Positions 29,652 through 38,696 of a stretch of 64,000 nucleotides of DNA are shown in pieces. The DNA is from Hydrogenobacter sp. T-2 (GTDB lineage Bacteria; Aquificota; Aquificia; Aquificales; Aquificaceae): positions 1,608,472-1,672,471 of the forward strand of contig NZ_CP117180.1 in assembly GCF_033971325.1 (NCBI RefSeq), given 5' to 3'. The notes under the pieces are model-generated. The model did not search any database and was not told the DNA's origin. It saw nothing but the letters and a program-made list of their open reading frames with translations. How positions within the stretch are numbered: position 1 is the stretch's first letter; each line of letters opens with the position of its first letter. Made by a program: the position numbers and the translations under genes.

Positions 29652-29966
29652 TCACCTTTTGAGTAAAAGTGAAGAGATTTTTTCTATCTCTTTGGCAAGC
29701 TCAAAGTCTCTGTCTGTTACACCATTGGCTTCGTGGGTGGTTAGCTTGACCCTCAGCTTCTTAAAGCTCACCTCTGCGTCTGGATGATGCCAGTGGGCTT
29801 CCGCAAGGCTTGCAATAGCGTTGAAGAGAAAGACCGTTTCCTTCCAGTTCTTGGTTTCAAAGTCTTTTAATATGTATCCCTTTTCATAACGCCAGAGTGG
29901 AAGTTCTTTGAGTTTTTCTTCAATCTCTTGTTGTGAGTAAACTCTCAGTTCTCTCTCGCCTGACAT
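29652..29966 (-). CDS. phhB: Pterin-4a-carbinolamine dehydratase
   Basis: Dehydrates 4a-hydroxytetrahydrobiopterin; in bacteria without phenylalanine hydroxylase it may act in other pterin-dependent steps or in molybdopterin metabolism. The 104-aa protein has AHWHHPDAEVSFKKLRVKLTTHEANGVTDRDFELA, the complete DCoH/PhhB signature with the His pair. It overlaps fur by 22 bases. Confidence 0.93.
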   Translation of the reverse strand: MSGERELRVYSQQEIEEKLKELPLWRYEKGYILKDFETKNWKETVFLFNAIASLAEAHWHHPDAEVSFKKLRVKLTTHEANGVTDRDFELAKEIEKISSLLLKR

Positions 29967-30373
29967 TTAGGGCATACTCCGTATATGTGTAGGGAATACT
30001 TGTGAACTCTGTAGCCTTCCATGTATGCGGGTGGTGTCCAATCTATGCAAAACTCCACATCTCTTATGGCTCCACACTGGGTGCATATAAGGTGATGATG
30101 GTCGCTTACATTAGCGTCATATCTTACAGAACCACCCCAATACGCAACCTTTTTCACGAACCCGAGCTCTTCCAAGGTTTCTACAGTTCTGTATACGGTA
30201 GCAAGAGACACAAAGGGATACTTCTTCTTTATCTCGTTGTATATCTCCTCAACTGTGGGGTGGTCATCCCTGCTTAGTAATACTTCATAAACTGCCACCC
30301 TTTGGGGCGTAATCTTTAGCCCCATGTTTTTGCACGCCTCTATAAACTCTTGAAGTTTCTCTTCCTTAAGCAT
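29945..30373 (-). CDS. fur: Fur/PerR family metal-responsive repressor
   Basis: A 142-aa winged-helix DNA-binding protein. The helix-turn-helix part is LKITPQRVAVYEVLLSRDDHPTVEEIY and VSLATVYRTVETLEELGFV; the dimer/metal part has SDHHHLICTQCGAIRDVEF with a CxxC, and a second CxxC (CPKC) near the end, forming the structural zinc site. Fur and PerR cannot be separated from this. The start is 20 bases from the divergent DUF192 gene, with an AT-rich symmetric box between them that may be its own operator. Confidence 0.9.
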   Translation of the reverse strand: MLKEEKLQEFIEACKNMGLKITPQRVAVYEVLLSRDDHPTVEEIYNEIKKKYPFVSLATVYRTVETLEELGFVKKVAYWGGSVRYDANVSDHHHLICTQCGAIRDVEFCIDWTPPAYMEGYRVHKYSLHIYGVCPKCQAREN

Positions 30374-30378
30374 GGTTA

Positions 30379-30384
30379 TATAAT
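30379..30384 (+). promoter_or_regulatory. -10 box for the DUF192 gene; predicted leaderless mRNA
   Basis: TATAAT lies in the 20-bp gap between fur and the divergent DUF192 gene and ends 9 bases before its ATG. The surrounding TTATATAATATAA is nearly symmetric, so it could serve both directions or be a Fur-type site. Confidence 0.4.
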
Positions 30385-30393
30385 ATAAACCAG

Positions 30394-30771
30394 ATGCTAA
30401 TAATTTTCAATATCATCCTGTTCCTTTTAGTCTCTCTTTCTCAGGGGCAAGTGCGTGAATGCAGGCTTCTTGTGGCGGACACACCAGAAAAACATGAAAG
30501 AGGGCTCATGCATATAAGGTCTCTTGTAGGTTATGACGGAATGGTTTTTCTTTACAAGGACAGAGCCATAAGGCATTTCTGGAACAAAAACACCTATCTT
30601 GAGCTTTATGTTTACTGGATTGACCGAGATAAACTGGTAGGCAAGTCCTATTTACCTCCTGAGGAGAAGGCAGGCCCGGTCATAGTGTCTTCTCCAAAGC
30701 CTGTGGATACGGTGGTGGAGCTTCTAAAGGGAAGAACCTGCACCTACAAAAACATATTGCTATCACCTTAG
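30394..30771 (+). CDS. DUF192 exported protein
   Basis: A 125-aa protein with a signal peptide ([18 protein letters not shown]) and the DUF192 fold: [45 protein letters not shown] and [10 protein letters not shown]. The central FWNKNT replaces the more usual FWMKNT. Such proteins are small periplasmic beta-barrels of unknown role. Confidence 0.85.
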   Translation: MLIIFNIILFLLVSLSQGQVRECRLLVADTPEKHERGLMHIRSLVGYDGMVFLYKDRAIRHFWNKNTYLELYVYWIDRDKLVGKSYLPPEEKAGPVIVSSPKPVDTVVELLKGRTCTYKNILLSP

Positions 30772-31842
30772 TTTGAGAGTGGCAAGGGCGAGAATACCCA
30801 AAAGGAGAGACACAATCCACATCCTTACCACGATCTTTGGCTCTGGAACTCCAGAGAGCTCAAGATGATGATGAAAAGGAGCCATCTTAAAGAGCCTTTT
30901 GCCTTTTGTGAGCTTAAAGTAGACAACCTGAAGTATAACAGAAAGAGTCTCAAGGACAAAAATACCCCCTGCAATAGGAAGTAAAAGCTCGGACTTGGAC
31001 ACTAAGGCCATCACACCAAGCCCAGCACCCAAAGCCAAAGCTCCCACATCTCCCATAAAAAGTTGAGCTGGAAAGGCATTAAACCACAAAAAGCCAAGCC
31101 CTGCACCTAATATGGCAAAGCATAAAACTGTAAGGTCTCCTGCGTAGGGAACATAGGGAATATTCAGATAGTTGGCAATGTCCATATGACCTACCGCATA
31201 GGCTATTATACCCACACTTGCAGCGGTAGTCATCACAGGACCTATAGCAAGACCATCAAGCCCGTCTGTAAGGTTTACTGCGTTAGAAGTGGCAACTATA
31301 ACCAGCATACCGAAGGGAATGTATAAGAACCCAAGGTCTATCTGAAGATTTTTGAATAGAGGAAAGTATAGCTTTGTGTCAACGCCACTGTATAGGTATA
31401 TAAGGGTTGATGTCAGCCCAGCAACAAGAACCTGTGCCAAGAATTTTTGCTTGGCGGATATGCCTTTTTTGTTCCTTAGCTTAACAAAGTCGTCCCAGAA
31501 GCCTATTAGAGCAAAACCCAGTATACAAAAAGCGATAACCCAAAAATAGATAAGGTCAAGCCTCATAAGAAGCAAAGAAGTCAAAAGAACAGAAAGGACT
31601 ATGATAATGCCACCCATAGTGGGAACATATTTTTTTACAAGATGCCCCTCTGGCGTGTATTCTCTTATGTAGCCCTTGAATAGCCTTTGAATGGCTTTCA
31701 TCTTTCTCATAAAGATAGGTGTTAGGATAAGGGTAATGGAAAAGGCAATAAAGACTGCCAAAAAGGAACGAAAGGTTATGTATTTAAACACATTGAAGGC
31801 AAAGAGGTAATCTCTTAGATATAAGGCTATGTGGTAAAGCAT
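30763..31842 (-). CDS. mraY: Phospho-MurNAc-pentapeptide transferase MraY
   Basis: Makes lipid I by transferring phospho-MurNAc-pentapeptide to undecaprenyl phosphate in the inner membrane. The 359-aa protein has about ten transmembrane segments, the catalytic [13 protein letters not shown] (Asp pair), [15 protein letters not shown], and [12 protein letters not shown] near the C-terminus. PTMGGIIIV is the usual cytosolic loop. It overlaps the DUF192 gene's 3' end and is isolated from other mur genes. Confidence 0.97.
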   Translation of the reverse strand: MLYHIALYLRDYLFAFNVFKYITFRSFLAVFIAFSITLILTPIFMRKMKAIQRLFKGYIREYTPEGHLVKKYVPTMGGIIIVLSVLLTSLLLMRLDLIYFWVIAFCILGFALIGFWDDFVKLRNKKGISAKQKFLAQVLVAGLTSTLIYLYSGVDTKLYFPLFKNLQIDLGFLYIPFGMLVIVATSNAVNLTDGLDGLAIGPVMTTAASVGIIAYAVGHMDIANYLNIPYVPYAGDLTVLCFAILGAGLGFLWFNAFPAQLFMGDVGALALGAGLGVMALVSKSELLLPIAGGIFVLETLSVILQVVYFKLTKGKRLFKMAPFHHHLELSGVPEPKIVVRMWIVSLLLGILALATLKLR

Positions 31843-31843
31843 C

Positions 31844-32416
31844 TCAGCACCTGTTTCTACTCAAAAGTCTATCAAGTATTATAGCTACTGCGTTTCTCAC
31901 CGATAAATGGTTCCAATCTCCTGCACCATATACGGGTTCAAGGATGTAGTCAAAGGTATTCATAAGAGACGGTGGGATGCCATAACCCGTGCCAAAAACT
32001 ATAAGAAAATCCTTCTCTCTTTTGTGAATTTCCTCTGAAAGCCAGCGATAAGAAACTGTATTAGTATAGGTTCTTGCATCCGTGCCTACTATTATAGGTC
32101 TTCTGCCCCTTTGTGCTTGCAGGTCTTCAAGGACTTCGTCAAAGGTATAACACAGCTTTACCATTTTTACCACTTCATTTCTTGTAGGGTTAGTCCTTAG
32201 ACCTTCTTGTGAGAGCCAATATTCAATCTGCTTTTTTATTATGTATCTTTGACCGTCCACAGGTTGAACTATGTAGTAGGTGTTTATCTCGTATGCCCTT
32301 GCGGGGCGAGCTATATCATGAAGGTCCATGGTGGTGAAGGAAGTAATAATCGTCCTACCCTCTCTGTCCATTGCAGGATAGTGAAGAAGTGCTATAAATA
32401 CGTTGTGGTTTATCAT
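31844..32416 (-). CDS. SPOUT-class RNA methyltransferase
   Basis: A 190-aa SpoU/TrmD-fold protein; it starts with [20 protein letters not shown], carries [16 protein letters not shown], and has the trefoil-knot SAM loops [17 protein letters not shown] and [27 protein letters not shown]. The Asn-Ser-Val-Arg-like NHLSVRNA segment matches motif 3 of the class. Substrate (rRNA or tRNA) is unknown. It stops 2 bases before the mraY start. Confidence 0.82.
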   Translation of the reverse strand: MINHNVFIALLHYPAMDREGRTIITSFTTMDLHDIARPARAYEINTYYIVQPVDGQRYIIKKQIEYWLSQEGLRTNPTRNEVVKMVKLCYTFDEVLEDLQAQRGRRPIIVGTDARTYTNTVSYRWLSEEIHKREKDFLIVFGTGYGIPPSLMNTFDYILEPVYGAGDWNHLSVRNAVAIILDRLLSRNRC

Positions 32417-32433
32417 AAATTCCTTATTATAGC

Positions 32434-33216
32434 ATGTGGGTTTTGTATCGCCGTGGTGGTCTTGGAGATACCCTTTTAACCTTTCCTATCCTTGAGCTTC
32501 TAAAAAGGTCTGGAAGAAAGGTCTGGGTGGTAGGAAACACGGACTACTTCGTTATTGCCAAAGAGGTAGGTTGGGCGGATATGGTAAGTTCGGAAATGCC
32601 AAAGACTGAGTTTAAAGGAAAGATTTTGATATCCTATGAGGGAAATGTGAAACCTTTTCCAGAAAAGAGAATGTGGATAGTGGAGCACTACCTTCAGAGC
32701 TTGTCCTTAAGAGGAGAGTTTTCAAAGGTTTTGCCTCTTGAGCCTGCAGAGAAAAGCCCCCTCAAAGGTTGTGCGGTGCTTCACCCCTCAAGTGGTTCAT
32801 GGAAGAAAAACCCATCCCTTGAGCTTTTTTTCAGGATTGAGCATTTCCTAAAAAAGGAAGGCTACAAAACCATCTATCTCATAGGTGAAGCGGATAGCTG
32901 GCTAAAGGACCATATAAAAAGCTACTTTGAGAGCTACTCACCCCTTGAGATAGCAAAGGCACTAAGGGCTGCTCTGTTTTTTGTAGGTCTTGACAGCGGA
33001 CTTTCTCATCTCGCCAGCTATTGTGGAATCCCTACCTTTATCTTTTATGGTCCTACAGACCCTATTGTCTGGAAACCTATAGGAGAAAGAATTTTCCAAA
33101 TAAGCCTTGAGCTTCCCTGTAGTCCATGTTTTCCAGAAGTTTGCGAAGAAAGAAGCTGTTTCCACGCAAAAGCACTTTTTGCTAAGTTTCTGAGAACCTT
33201 TAATGCTTTAAGTTGA
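32434..33216 (+). CDS. Glycosyltransferase family 9 (heptosyltransferase-like)
   Basis: A GT-B fold transferase probably adding a sugar to lipopolysaccharide core. The 260-aa protein starts MWVLYRRGGLGDTLLTFPIL (RxGGLGDxLL, the family N-terminus), and later has VLHPSSGSWKKN and FVGLDSGLSHLASYCGIPTFIFYGPTDP with the donor-binding HLA. At 260 aa it is shorter than WaaC/WaaF (about 320-350). The HldE kinase at 34.3 kb fits a role in heptose core assembly. Confidence 0.87.
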   Translation: MWVLYRRGGLGDTLLTFPILELLKRSGRKVWVVGNTDYFVIAKEVGWADMVSSEMPKTEFKGKILISYEGNVKPFPEKRMWIVEHYLQSLSLRGEFSKVLPLEPAEKSPLKGCAVLHPSSGSWKKNPSLELFFRIEHFLKKEGYKTIYLIGEADSWLKDHIKSYFESYSPLEIAKALRAALFFVGLDSGLSHLASYCGIPTFIFYGPTDPIVWKPIGERIFQISLELPCSPCFPEVCEERSCFHAKALFAKFLRTFNALS

Positions 33217-33247
33217 CTTTCTCAAGACATGGTTATATGATTTATCT

Positions 33248-33961
33248 ATGACCTTTGAGCTTGTTATAGGAATAATAACCGTAGTCGGTGCGGTAGTGGG
33301 AGTGGGCGTTTTTCTTATGATGCACATAGACAAGAGGCTTGATGACTTTGCGTCAAAACTTTTAGAGATTAAGGAAGATGTAAGGCTTTTAAGACAAGAG
33401 CTAAATGACCACAAAATTGATACCACGAGAAGGTTTGAGGAGGTAAAAGGGGACATAAGACTTTTAAGACAGGAGCTGAATGAACATAAAGCAGATACCG
33501 CAAGAAGGTTTGAAGAAGTAAAGGAAGACATAAAACTTTTAAGACAAGAACTGAACGAACATAAGCTGGAAACCGCAAGAAGGTTTGAAGAGGTAAGGGA
33601 AGACATAAAATTTGTAAAGGCGGAAGCGGATAAGAAGTTTGAACTTCTGAGACAAGAACTCAACGAATACAAAACCGATACTGCAAGAAGATTTGAGGAG
33701 GTAAGGGAAGACATAAAACTTCTAAGACAGGAACTGAATGAGCATAAAGCCGATACAGCAAGAAAGTTTGAAGAAGTAAAGGAAGAACTAAGGGACTTGA
33801 GGCAGGAAACAAGGTCGCTTAGAAATGAGTTTTCCTTCAAGATCGAAGAGCAAAGGCAGGAAGTAAGAGAGCTCAAGGCAGATATAAGGGAAGTAAGGCA
33901 GGTTCTCTTTAGAGTCCTTGATGTCCCTTATACTGGAGGTAAAGAAGAAGGGCATCAATAG
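33248..33961 (+). CDS. Membrane-anchored coiled-coil protein with 25-residue repeats
   Basis: A 237-aa protein with one N-terminal membrane segment (LVIGIITVVGAVVGVGVFLMM) and a long coiled coil. Residues about 45-190 repeat a 25-residue unit with the core LLRQELNEHK and RRFEEV(K/R)ED five times, interrupted once by a shifted unit (FVKAEADKKFE). The minus strand of the repeats gives a false long ORF. Likely a scaffold or chemoreceptor-like rod; no enzymatic domain. It overlaps yraN by 7 bases. Confidence 0.7.
   Translation: MTFELVIGIITVVGAVVGVGVFLMMHIDKRLDDFASKLLEIKEDVRLLRQELNDHKIDTTRRFEEVKGDIRLLRQELNEHKADTARRFEEVKEDIKLLRQELNEHKLETARRFEEVREDIKFVKAEADKKFELLRQELNEYKTDTARRFEEVREDIKLLRQELNEHKADTARKFEEVKEELRDLRQETRSLRNEFSFKIEEQRQEVRELKADIREVRQVLFRVLDVPYTGGKEEGHQ
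33360..33780 (+). repeat. 75-bp tandem repeats coding the coiled coil
   Basis: About five diverged 75-bp units, each with AGACA(A/G)GA(A/G)CT-type starts, encode the 25-residue rod. They match the protein repeat and differ at third positions, so they are older than the LysM repeat at 26.3 kb. Confidence 0.7.
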
Positions 33962-34284
33962 AGCTCCACACCCTTTATATGTTCAATTTCTCCATTCCTT
34001 ATAACTATCACATCAAGCCTGTAGTCTTCCGATGGATATTTATGGAGATAGTGTTCTATGCATCTAAGTAGTCTCTCCATCTTTTTTCTATCCACTCTCT
34101 CCGCTGGGTCTCCAAAGTCTGTGGTTTTACCTCCTTTTACCTCTACAAAGACTACCGTATCACCATCAAGGGCAATAATGTCTATTTCACCAACCCTGCA
34201 GTGGTAGTTTCTGTGAATAACCTTGTAGCCTATGCCTTCAAGGTATTTTACCGCAAGCTCTTCAAACTCTGCACCCTTCCTCAA
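33955..34284 (-). CDS. yraN: YraN/UPF0102 endonuclease-like protein
   Basis: A 109-aa restriction-like fold: [35 protein letters not shown] then VVFVEVKGGK gives the E-D-ExK catalytic set. Its job is unclear; homologues are linked to Holliday junction processing and transformation. It overlaps the HldE kinase gene by 23 bases and the coiled-coil gene by 7. Confidence 0.92.
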   Translation of the reverse strand: MRKGAEFEELAVKYLEGIGYKVIHRNYHCRVGEIDIIALDGDTVVFVEVKGGKTTDFGDPAERVDRKKMERLLRCIEHYLHKYPSEDYRLDVIVIRNGEIEHIKGVELY

Positions 34285-35206
34285 GGCTTTGGAGTATCTC
34301 CTCTGGCTTTACCACTGCAGTGCCAAGCTTTCCTACCACTATACCAGCACAGAGGTTGGCAAGCTCGCAGGCACTATCCCAGTCCACACCCGCAAGGGCA
34401 CAGGCGGTAAGCACCGCAATCACAGTATCGCCTGCACCAGAGACGTCGTAAACCTGTTTAGCCTTTGCAGGAAAAACCTTAAATTCCTTTTCAAAGAGAG
34501 CCATACCCCTCGCACCGAGGGTTATAACAAGGGTCTCAAGCCTTAGCTCCCTCTTTAGTCCCCAGCCAAGTCTCTGAAGGCTTTCCTCAGAAAACATACT
34601 CCTCGCTTCCTTTTCGTTGGGCGTCATTAAGTTTGCTCCTATGTAGAGCCTTTTGTTTTGAGGTCTTGGGTCAACAGAGAAGAATACTCCTTTCTCTTTG
34701 ACTCTATCCATAACATCCCTGCAAACCACCCCCTTAGCGTAATCGGATACCACTATGCCATCCACATTTAAGTCCATCTTTTGAAGAACTTCTTCAAGAG
34801 GTCTGCCTTCAAGAGGTTTTCTGCTTTCGCTGTCTATCCTCAAAAGTTGTTGAGAAAGGGCTACTATGCGCGCCTTTTCTGTGGTAGGTCTTTGTGGGTC
34901 TTCCACAAGCAAGTCTTCTACGCTTGCTTCTTTTAGCAGTCCTTTTATTATGTGCCTTCCGTAGTCTTGTCCCACCACGCCAAGTAGGTAAGTTTTTACA
35001 CCAAGACTTGCCAAGTTATTGGCTACGTTTCCCGCACCACCCAACCTAAATTCTTCCCTCTGGACTTCCACCACTGGCACTGGAGCTTCTGGAGATATTC
35101 TTTCCACCTTTCCGAAGACATATCTGTCAAGTATCACGTCCCCCACCACAAGTATCTTTAAACTTTTGAACCTCTCAAGGATCTCTCTGACCCTTTCAGG
35201 GCTCAT
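34262..35206 (-). CDS. rfaE1: D-glycero-beta-D-manno-heptose-7-phosphate kinase (RfaE domain I)
   Basis: Phosphorylates heptose 7-phosphate on the way to ADP-heptose for lipopolysaccharide core. The 314-aa ribokinase-family protein has [25 protein letters not shown], and the catalytic [19 protein letters not shown] (Asp base). The C-terminal nucleotidyltransferase domain of bifunctional HldE is absent, so a separate adenylyltransferase must exist. It overlaps lysC by 11 bases. Confidence 0.9.
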   Translation of the reverse strand: MSPERVREILERFKSLKILVVGDVILDRYVFGKVERISPEAPVPVVEVQREEFRLGGAGNVANNLASLGVKTYLLGVVGQDYGRHIIKGLLKEASVEDLLVEDPQRPTTEKARIVALSQQLLRIDSESRKPLEGRPLEEVLQKMDLNVDGIVVSDYAKGVVCRDVMDRVKEKGVFFSVDPRPQNKRLYIGANLMTPNEKEARSMFSEESLQRLGWGLKRELRLETLVITLGARGMALFEKEFKVFPAKAKQVYDVSGAGDTVIAVLTACALAGVDWDSACELANLCAGIVVGKLGTAVVKPEEILQSLEEGCRV

Positions 35207-36434
35207 TGACCACCTTTACTTCTTCGCCCTCTTCTATGAACGCCTGATGTAGCTCCCTAACTGCTAACTCTCCGTATTTGTCCTCTATAAGGCAGGATAT
35301 CTTTATCTCAGAGGTAGATATAGCCATTATGTTTATACCGTTTTTGTAGAGAACTTCAAACATCTTTGCAGCGGTCCCATATGAACTCCTCATGCCTATG
35401 CCTACCACAGAGACCTTTGCTATTCTGTCATCTCTGACCACTTCCTTTGCTCCTATGCTTTGGGCAACCTTTCTGACTATCTCTTCCGCCTTTGGTGCAT
35501 CTGACTTGTTTACCGTAAAGGACATATCCGTATAACCTTCGTGAGATACATTTTGCACAATCATATCTACCACTATATGTGCATCACCAAGGGCTTTGAA
35601 TATGCTGTAGGCTATGCCCGGTTTGTCTGGCACACGCACCACGGTTATTCTTGACTCGTTTCTTTCAAGGGTTATGGCTCTTACTACGCTTTTCTCCATT
35701 ACTTCCTCCTCTGGGACTATCCATGTCCCTTCGCTGTCAATAAAAGAACTTCTTACATGTATCCTTACACCATACTTCATAGCAAATTCTATACTCCTTG
35801 CCTGCATAACCTTTGCGCCCAAGGATGCCATCTCAAGCATCTCTTCATAAGATATGACGGGTATCTTTTTGGCATTTGGCACTATCCTTGGGTCTGCGGT
35901 AAAAACTCCCTCCACGTCCGTAAATATTTCACAGTCCGCGCCAAGAGCATAGGCAAGTGCAACCGCAGAGAGGTCTGAACCACCTCTACCAAGAGTGGTT
36001 ATCTCCCAATCTTCTGTCACACCCTGAAAGCCAGCTACCACAGGCGCGTAGCCTTCTTGAAGTAGGTTTTTTAGCCTCTGGACACCTATTTTCTGTATCC
36101 TTGCCTTTGTGTGAATCTTGTCGGTAATTATCGGCACTTGCCAACCACAAAGGCTTACCGCAGGGACGCCTAATTTCTGCAAGGTCATGGCAAAGAGGGC
36201 TATAGCCTGCTGTTCGCCTGTGGATATTAGCATATCAACTTCACGCTCAGAAGGCATAGCTTCCACCTGCTTTGCGAGGTTTATGAGCCTGTCCGTTTCC
36301 CCAGCCATGGCAGAGGAGACCACTACCACCTTGTAGCCCTCCCTTAACTTTTCAACCACCCTTTTTGCAGAGTTGTATATCCTTTCAAGGCTTCCTACAG
36401 AAGTTCCACCAAATTTGACTACCAAGATTTTCAT
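35196..36434 (-). CDS. lysC: Aspartate kinase
   Basis: Phosphorylates aspartate, the first step to lysine, threonine and methionine. The 412-aa protein starts [11 protein letters not shown] and has the kinase blocks GFQGVT and [14 protein letters not shown], and two C-terminal ACT domains (residues about 265-412) ending with [33 protein letters not shown], as in the monofunctional feedback-regulated type. Faced by sfsA across a 150-bp divergent gap that holds the putative RNA at 36.5 kb. Confidence 0.96.
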   Translation of the reverse strand: MKILVVKFGGTSVGSLERIYNSAKRVVEKLREGYKVVVVSSAMAGETDRLINLAKQVEAMPSEREVDMLISTGEQQAIALFAMTLQKLGVPAVSLCGWQVPIITDKIHTKARIQKIGVQRLKNLLQEGYAPVVAGFQGVTEDWEITTLGRGGSDLSAVALAYALGADCEIFTDVEGVFTADPRIVPNAKKIPVISYEEMLEMASLGAKVMQARSIEFAMKYGVRIHVRSSFIDSEGTWIVPEEEVMEKSVVRAITLERNESRITVVRVPDKPGIAYSIFKALGDAHIVVDMIVQNVSHEGYTDMSFTVNKSDAPKAEEIVRKVAQSIGAKEVVRDDRIAKVSVVGIGMRSSYGTAAKMFEVLYKNGINIMAISTSEIKISCLIEDKYGELAVRELHQAFIEEGEEVKVVNEP

Positions 36435-36456
36435 CCATACTATTTTATACTACCCC

Positions 36457-36484
36457 TTGACAAAGAGAAAAATTTTCGTATAAT
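36457..36484 (+). promoter_or_regulatory. Consensus sigma-70 promoter
   Basis: TTGACA at 36457-36462 and TATAAT at 36479-36484, 16 bases apart: both hexamers perfect. Start of transcription is expected near 36491. Confidence 0.85.
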
Positions 36485-36490
36485 AATACC

Positions 36491-36579
36491 TATACAGATA
36501 AAGAAGTTAGGGGAAGTTAGAAACTCCCTCCCCCTCCCTCCCCTAATTGTTTTGCCCCACCGCCCGGTGGGGCCTTTCT
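36491..36579 (+). ncRNA. Candidate small RNA or attenuator leader with C-rich loop
   Basis: Downstream of a perfect promoter lies about 90 bases without an ORF. Hairpin 1 pairs TTAGGGGA (36507-36514) with TCCCCTAA (36539-36546) and exposes a 24-base loop rich in CUCCC and CCUCC, words complementary to Shine-Dalgarno sequences. Hairpin 2 is a strong GC stem, followed by CTTTCT. Either this is a stand-alone sRNA or the regulated leader of sfsA; most other transcripts in the window look leaderless, so a 90-base leader stands out. No known riboswitch motif recognised. Confidence 0.55.
36554..36579 (+). terminator. Rho-independent-like terminator before sfsA
   Basis: GCCCCACCG (36554-36562) pairs with CGGTGGGGC (36565-36573), a perfect 9-bp match, followed by CTTTCT. 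The U tract is short, so termination may be partial. The 3' arm holds GGTGGGG, the only possible weak SD for sfsA. Confidence 0.6.
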
Positions 36580-36584
36580 AAAAA

Positions 36585-37229
36585 ATGAGGTTTCCGGAGC
36601 TTAAGAAAGCAAAGTTTATAAAAAGGCTTAACAGGTTTGTGGGTCTTGTGTCTCTTGAAGATAAGGTCCACAGTGCCTATATAAGAAACACGGGAAGACT
36701 AAGGGAGCTTTTGTCAGAAGGCAACGAGGTTTACGTGGCAAAGAGAGAAAGTGGAAAACATCCCTTTGAGATAGTGCTCGCAAGGATGGGTCAAAACCTT
36801 GTATGCATAGATTCTCATATAACTCCCAAGCTGTATGCGGAGTATGTGAACCTGCCCTTGTCCTTTGAGCCTCGCTTTGACAACAAGAGGTTTGACCTTT
36901 TGGTGGAAGGAAGACCCGTTGAGGTAAAGTCGGTAAACCTTGTAGAGGGAGAAACCGCACTTTTCCCAGATGCTCCCACGAAAAGAGGAAAAGAGCACAT
37001 AGAAAAGCTCATAGAACTATCAAAGGAAGGCTACAAGCCACTCGTGGTCTTTGTAGTCCAAAGAGAAGATGCAAGAGTATTCTCCCCAAACTGGAGGGTG
37101 GACCCAGAATTTTCTAAAGCACTACTGGACTACTTTCAACTTGGACTTGAAATAAGAGCCTACAAGTGCACAGTAAGCCTTGAAGAGATTAAATTAAAAG
37201 AGGAGATACCCGTGGAGGTTTTGCCATGA
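36585..37229 (+). CDS. sfsA: Sugar fermentation stimulation protein homologue SfsA
   Basis: A 214-aa SfsA-family protein (N-terminal OB-like part, C-terminal nuclease-like fold): HSAYIRNTGRLRELL, RFDLLVEGRPVEVKSVNLVE (ExK-like), and ALFPDAPTKRGKEHIEKL. Its role is unclear: DNA binding and a nuclease fold have been suggested. It begins 6 bases after the hairpin, has no good SD, and overlaps pncA by four bases. Confidence 0.9.
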   Translation: MRFPELKKAKFIKRLNRFVGLVSLEDKVHSAYIRNTGRLRELLSEGNEVYVAKRESGKHPFEIVLARMGQNLVCIDSHITPKLYAEYVNLPLSFEPRFDNKRFDLLVEGRPVEVKSVNLVEGETALFPDAPTKRGKEHIEKLIELSKEGYKPLVVFVVQREDARVFSPNWRVDPEFSKALLDYFQLGLEIRAYKCTVSLEEIKLKEEIPVEVLP

Positions 37230-37810
37230 AGATAAGGCTGACTGTCAAGGATGCCCTCATTGTGGTAGATATGCAAAGAGACTTTATGCCAGGGGGTGCT
37301 CTACCAGTGCAGGAAGGAGACAAGATAGTCCCAAGACTTAACCAATACATAAGGCTGTTTTTTGAAAGAGGTCTGCCCGTGTTTTTTACGAGGGATTGGC
37401 ATCCCCCAAACCATATATCCTTCAAAGACCAAGGAGGAGTTTGGCCCCCACATTGCGTCCAAGACACAGAAGGTGCAAAGTTTCACCCAGACCTATACAT
37501 ACCTCCAGACAATCGCTTTATAATCTCAAAGGGAACAAGCAAAGACTTTGATGCCTACTCTGGCTTTCAGGGAACAATGCTGGACCAACTTTTAAAGGAA
37601 AGAGGTATAAGGAGGGTCTTTGTGGGTGGTGTTGCCACAGACTATTGTGTGAAAAACACGGTGCTTGGTGCCATAAACCTGGGATATGAGGCATTTTTGC
37701 TACTTGATGGTATAAAGGGTGTGGATGTAAAACAGGGAGACTCCGAAAGGGCTATAGAAGATATGCTTGGTGCGGGTGCGATAGGTGTGGAGTATGAAGA
37801 AGTAAGATGA
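37226..37810 (+). CDS. pncA: Nicotinamidase
   Basis: Deamidates nicotinamide to nicotinate for NAD salvage. The 194-aa isochorismatase-family protein has LIVVDMQRDFMPGGALPV (Asp), FFTRDWHPPNHISF (metal-binding Asp/His), and VGGVATDYCVKNTVLGA with the nucleophile Cys. WPPHCVQDTEGAKF is the substrate strand typical of PncA. It overlaps both neighbours by four bases (ATGA). Confidence 0.95.
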   Translation: MKIRLTVKDALIVVDMQRDFMPGGALPVQEGDKIVPRLNQYIRLFFERGLPVFFTRDWHPPNHISFKDQGGVWPPHCVQDTEGAKFHPDLYIPPDNRFIISKGTSKDFDAYSGFQGTMLDQLLKERGIRRVFVGGVATDYCVKNTVLGAINLGYEAFLLLDGIKGVDVKQGDSERAIEDMLGAGAIGVEYEEVR

Positions 37811-38169
37811 TAAGATGGAAAAAGATGGGAGTATTAATACTCACAAATCTTTCCTGTGTTCCTGCCATAGACTACGAAAAGGCACAACCATATCCAATAT
37901 ATATAAGGGAAACAAAAATAGAGGACTTGGTTTTCAAATCGGGAGATATCAGGAAAAAGGCTACTTTTGTGGTTATAAATAGCACGAAGCATAACTGTCA
38001 ACTTATATGTGTTGAATATGGAGCTGGTGGAAGAAAAATAGAAAAAACCTGCACCAAAATAGGAAACTACCCTCCTTCCAAATCCTTAACTATTACAGCA
38101 TTCGCACCGAAGATAAACCCTCCATATTCAGCGTGGTGTTATACCAATGTGGTTCCCCTGAATAGGTAA
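37807..38169 (+). CDS. Hypothetical exported or lipoprotein, 120 aa
   Basis: No family recognised. The start has two Lys and a hydrophobic stretch ending LTNLSC (possible lipobox Cys17), then a beta-rich part with four more Cys residues. It overlaps pncA by four bases (ATGA), so it is probably cotranslated with sfsA-pncA. It converges with hpt with a 2-base gap. Confidence 0.6.
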   Translation: MIRWKKMGVLILTNLSCVPAIDYEKAQPYPIYIRETKIEDLVFKSGDIRKKATFVVINSTKHNCQLICVEYGAGGRKIEKTCTKIGNYPPSKSLTITAFAPKINPPYSAWCYTNVVPLNR

Positions 38170-38171
38170 AA

Positions 38172-38696
38172 CTACTCTACCGCATATATGCCTCTTAGGT
38201 TTCTTCCCTCTTCGTCCCAATCAAGCCCATAACCTACAAGGAAGAGGTTTGGCACTTCAAAGCCCACAAAGTCTGCGTTGAAGTTTACTTTTCTTCTTTC
38301 CTTCTTATCAAGCAAAACACAGGTTTTTATCTCCCTTGCTCCTTTTAGTTCCAAAAGCCTGTAGACCTCTGCAAGAGTGTAGCCCGTGTCTAATATATCA
38401 TCCACGAGTAAAACCCTTAGACCCTCTATATCTCTGTCTAAGTCTTTGACCACCTTTACATGACCTTGACTTTCCTGCATAGAGCCATAGCTGGAGACCC
38501 ACATAAAGTCCACCTGCACGGGGATATCAAAAGCCCTAATGAGGTCTGCGGTAAAGACAAAAGCACCCTTTAAAAGACCCACCACCAAAAAGGGTTCACC
38601 AAAATAGTCTTGTATCTCCTTGGCAAGCCCTTTTATCCTGTTGGCTATCTCCTCTTCACTTACCAACAGCCTCAGAGGTCTTCCCTTTATTTTCAT
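38172..38696 (-). CDS. hpt: Hypoxanthine phosphoribosyltransferase
   Basis: Purine salvage: hypoxanthine/guanine plus PRPP to IMP/GMP. The 174-aa protein has VVGLLKGAFVF, the flexible loop DFMWVSSYG, and the PRPP motif VLLVDDILDTGYTL with the two Asp. FEVPNLFLVGYGLDWDEEGRNL is the base-binding end. Its start overlaps the end of rimI by 41 bases. Confidence 0.95.
   Translation of the reverse strand: MKIKGRPLRLLVSEEEIANRIKGLAKEIQDYFGEPFLVVGLLKGAFVFTADLIRAFDIPVQVDFMWVSSYGSMQESQGHVKVVKDLDRDIEGLRVLLVDDILDTGYTLAEVYRLLELKGAREIKTCVLLDKKERRKVNFNADFVGFEVPNLFLVGYGLDWDEEGRNLRGIYAVE

Noticed and set aside
33208-33876. 222-aa minus-strand ORF of Ser/Leu repeats
   Set aside because: Mirror of the coiled-coil repeats of the plus-strand gene; periodicity explained by those repeats.
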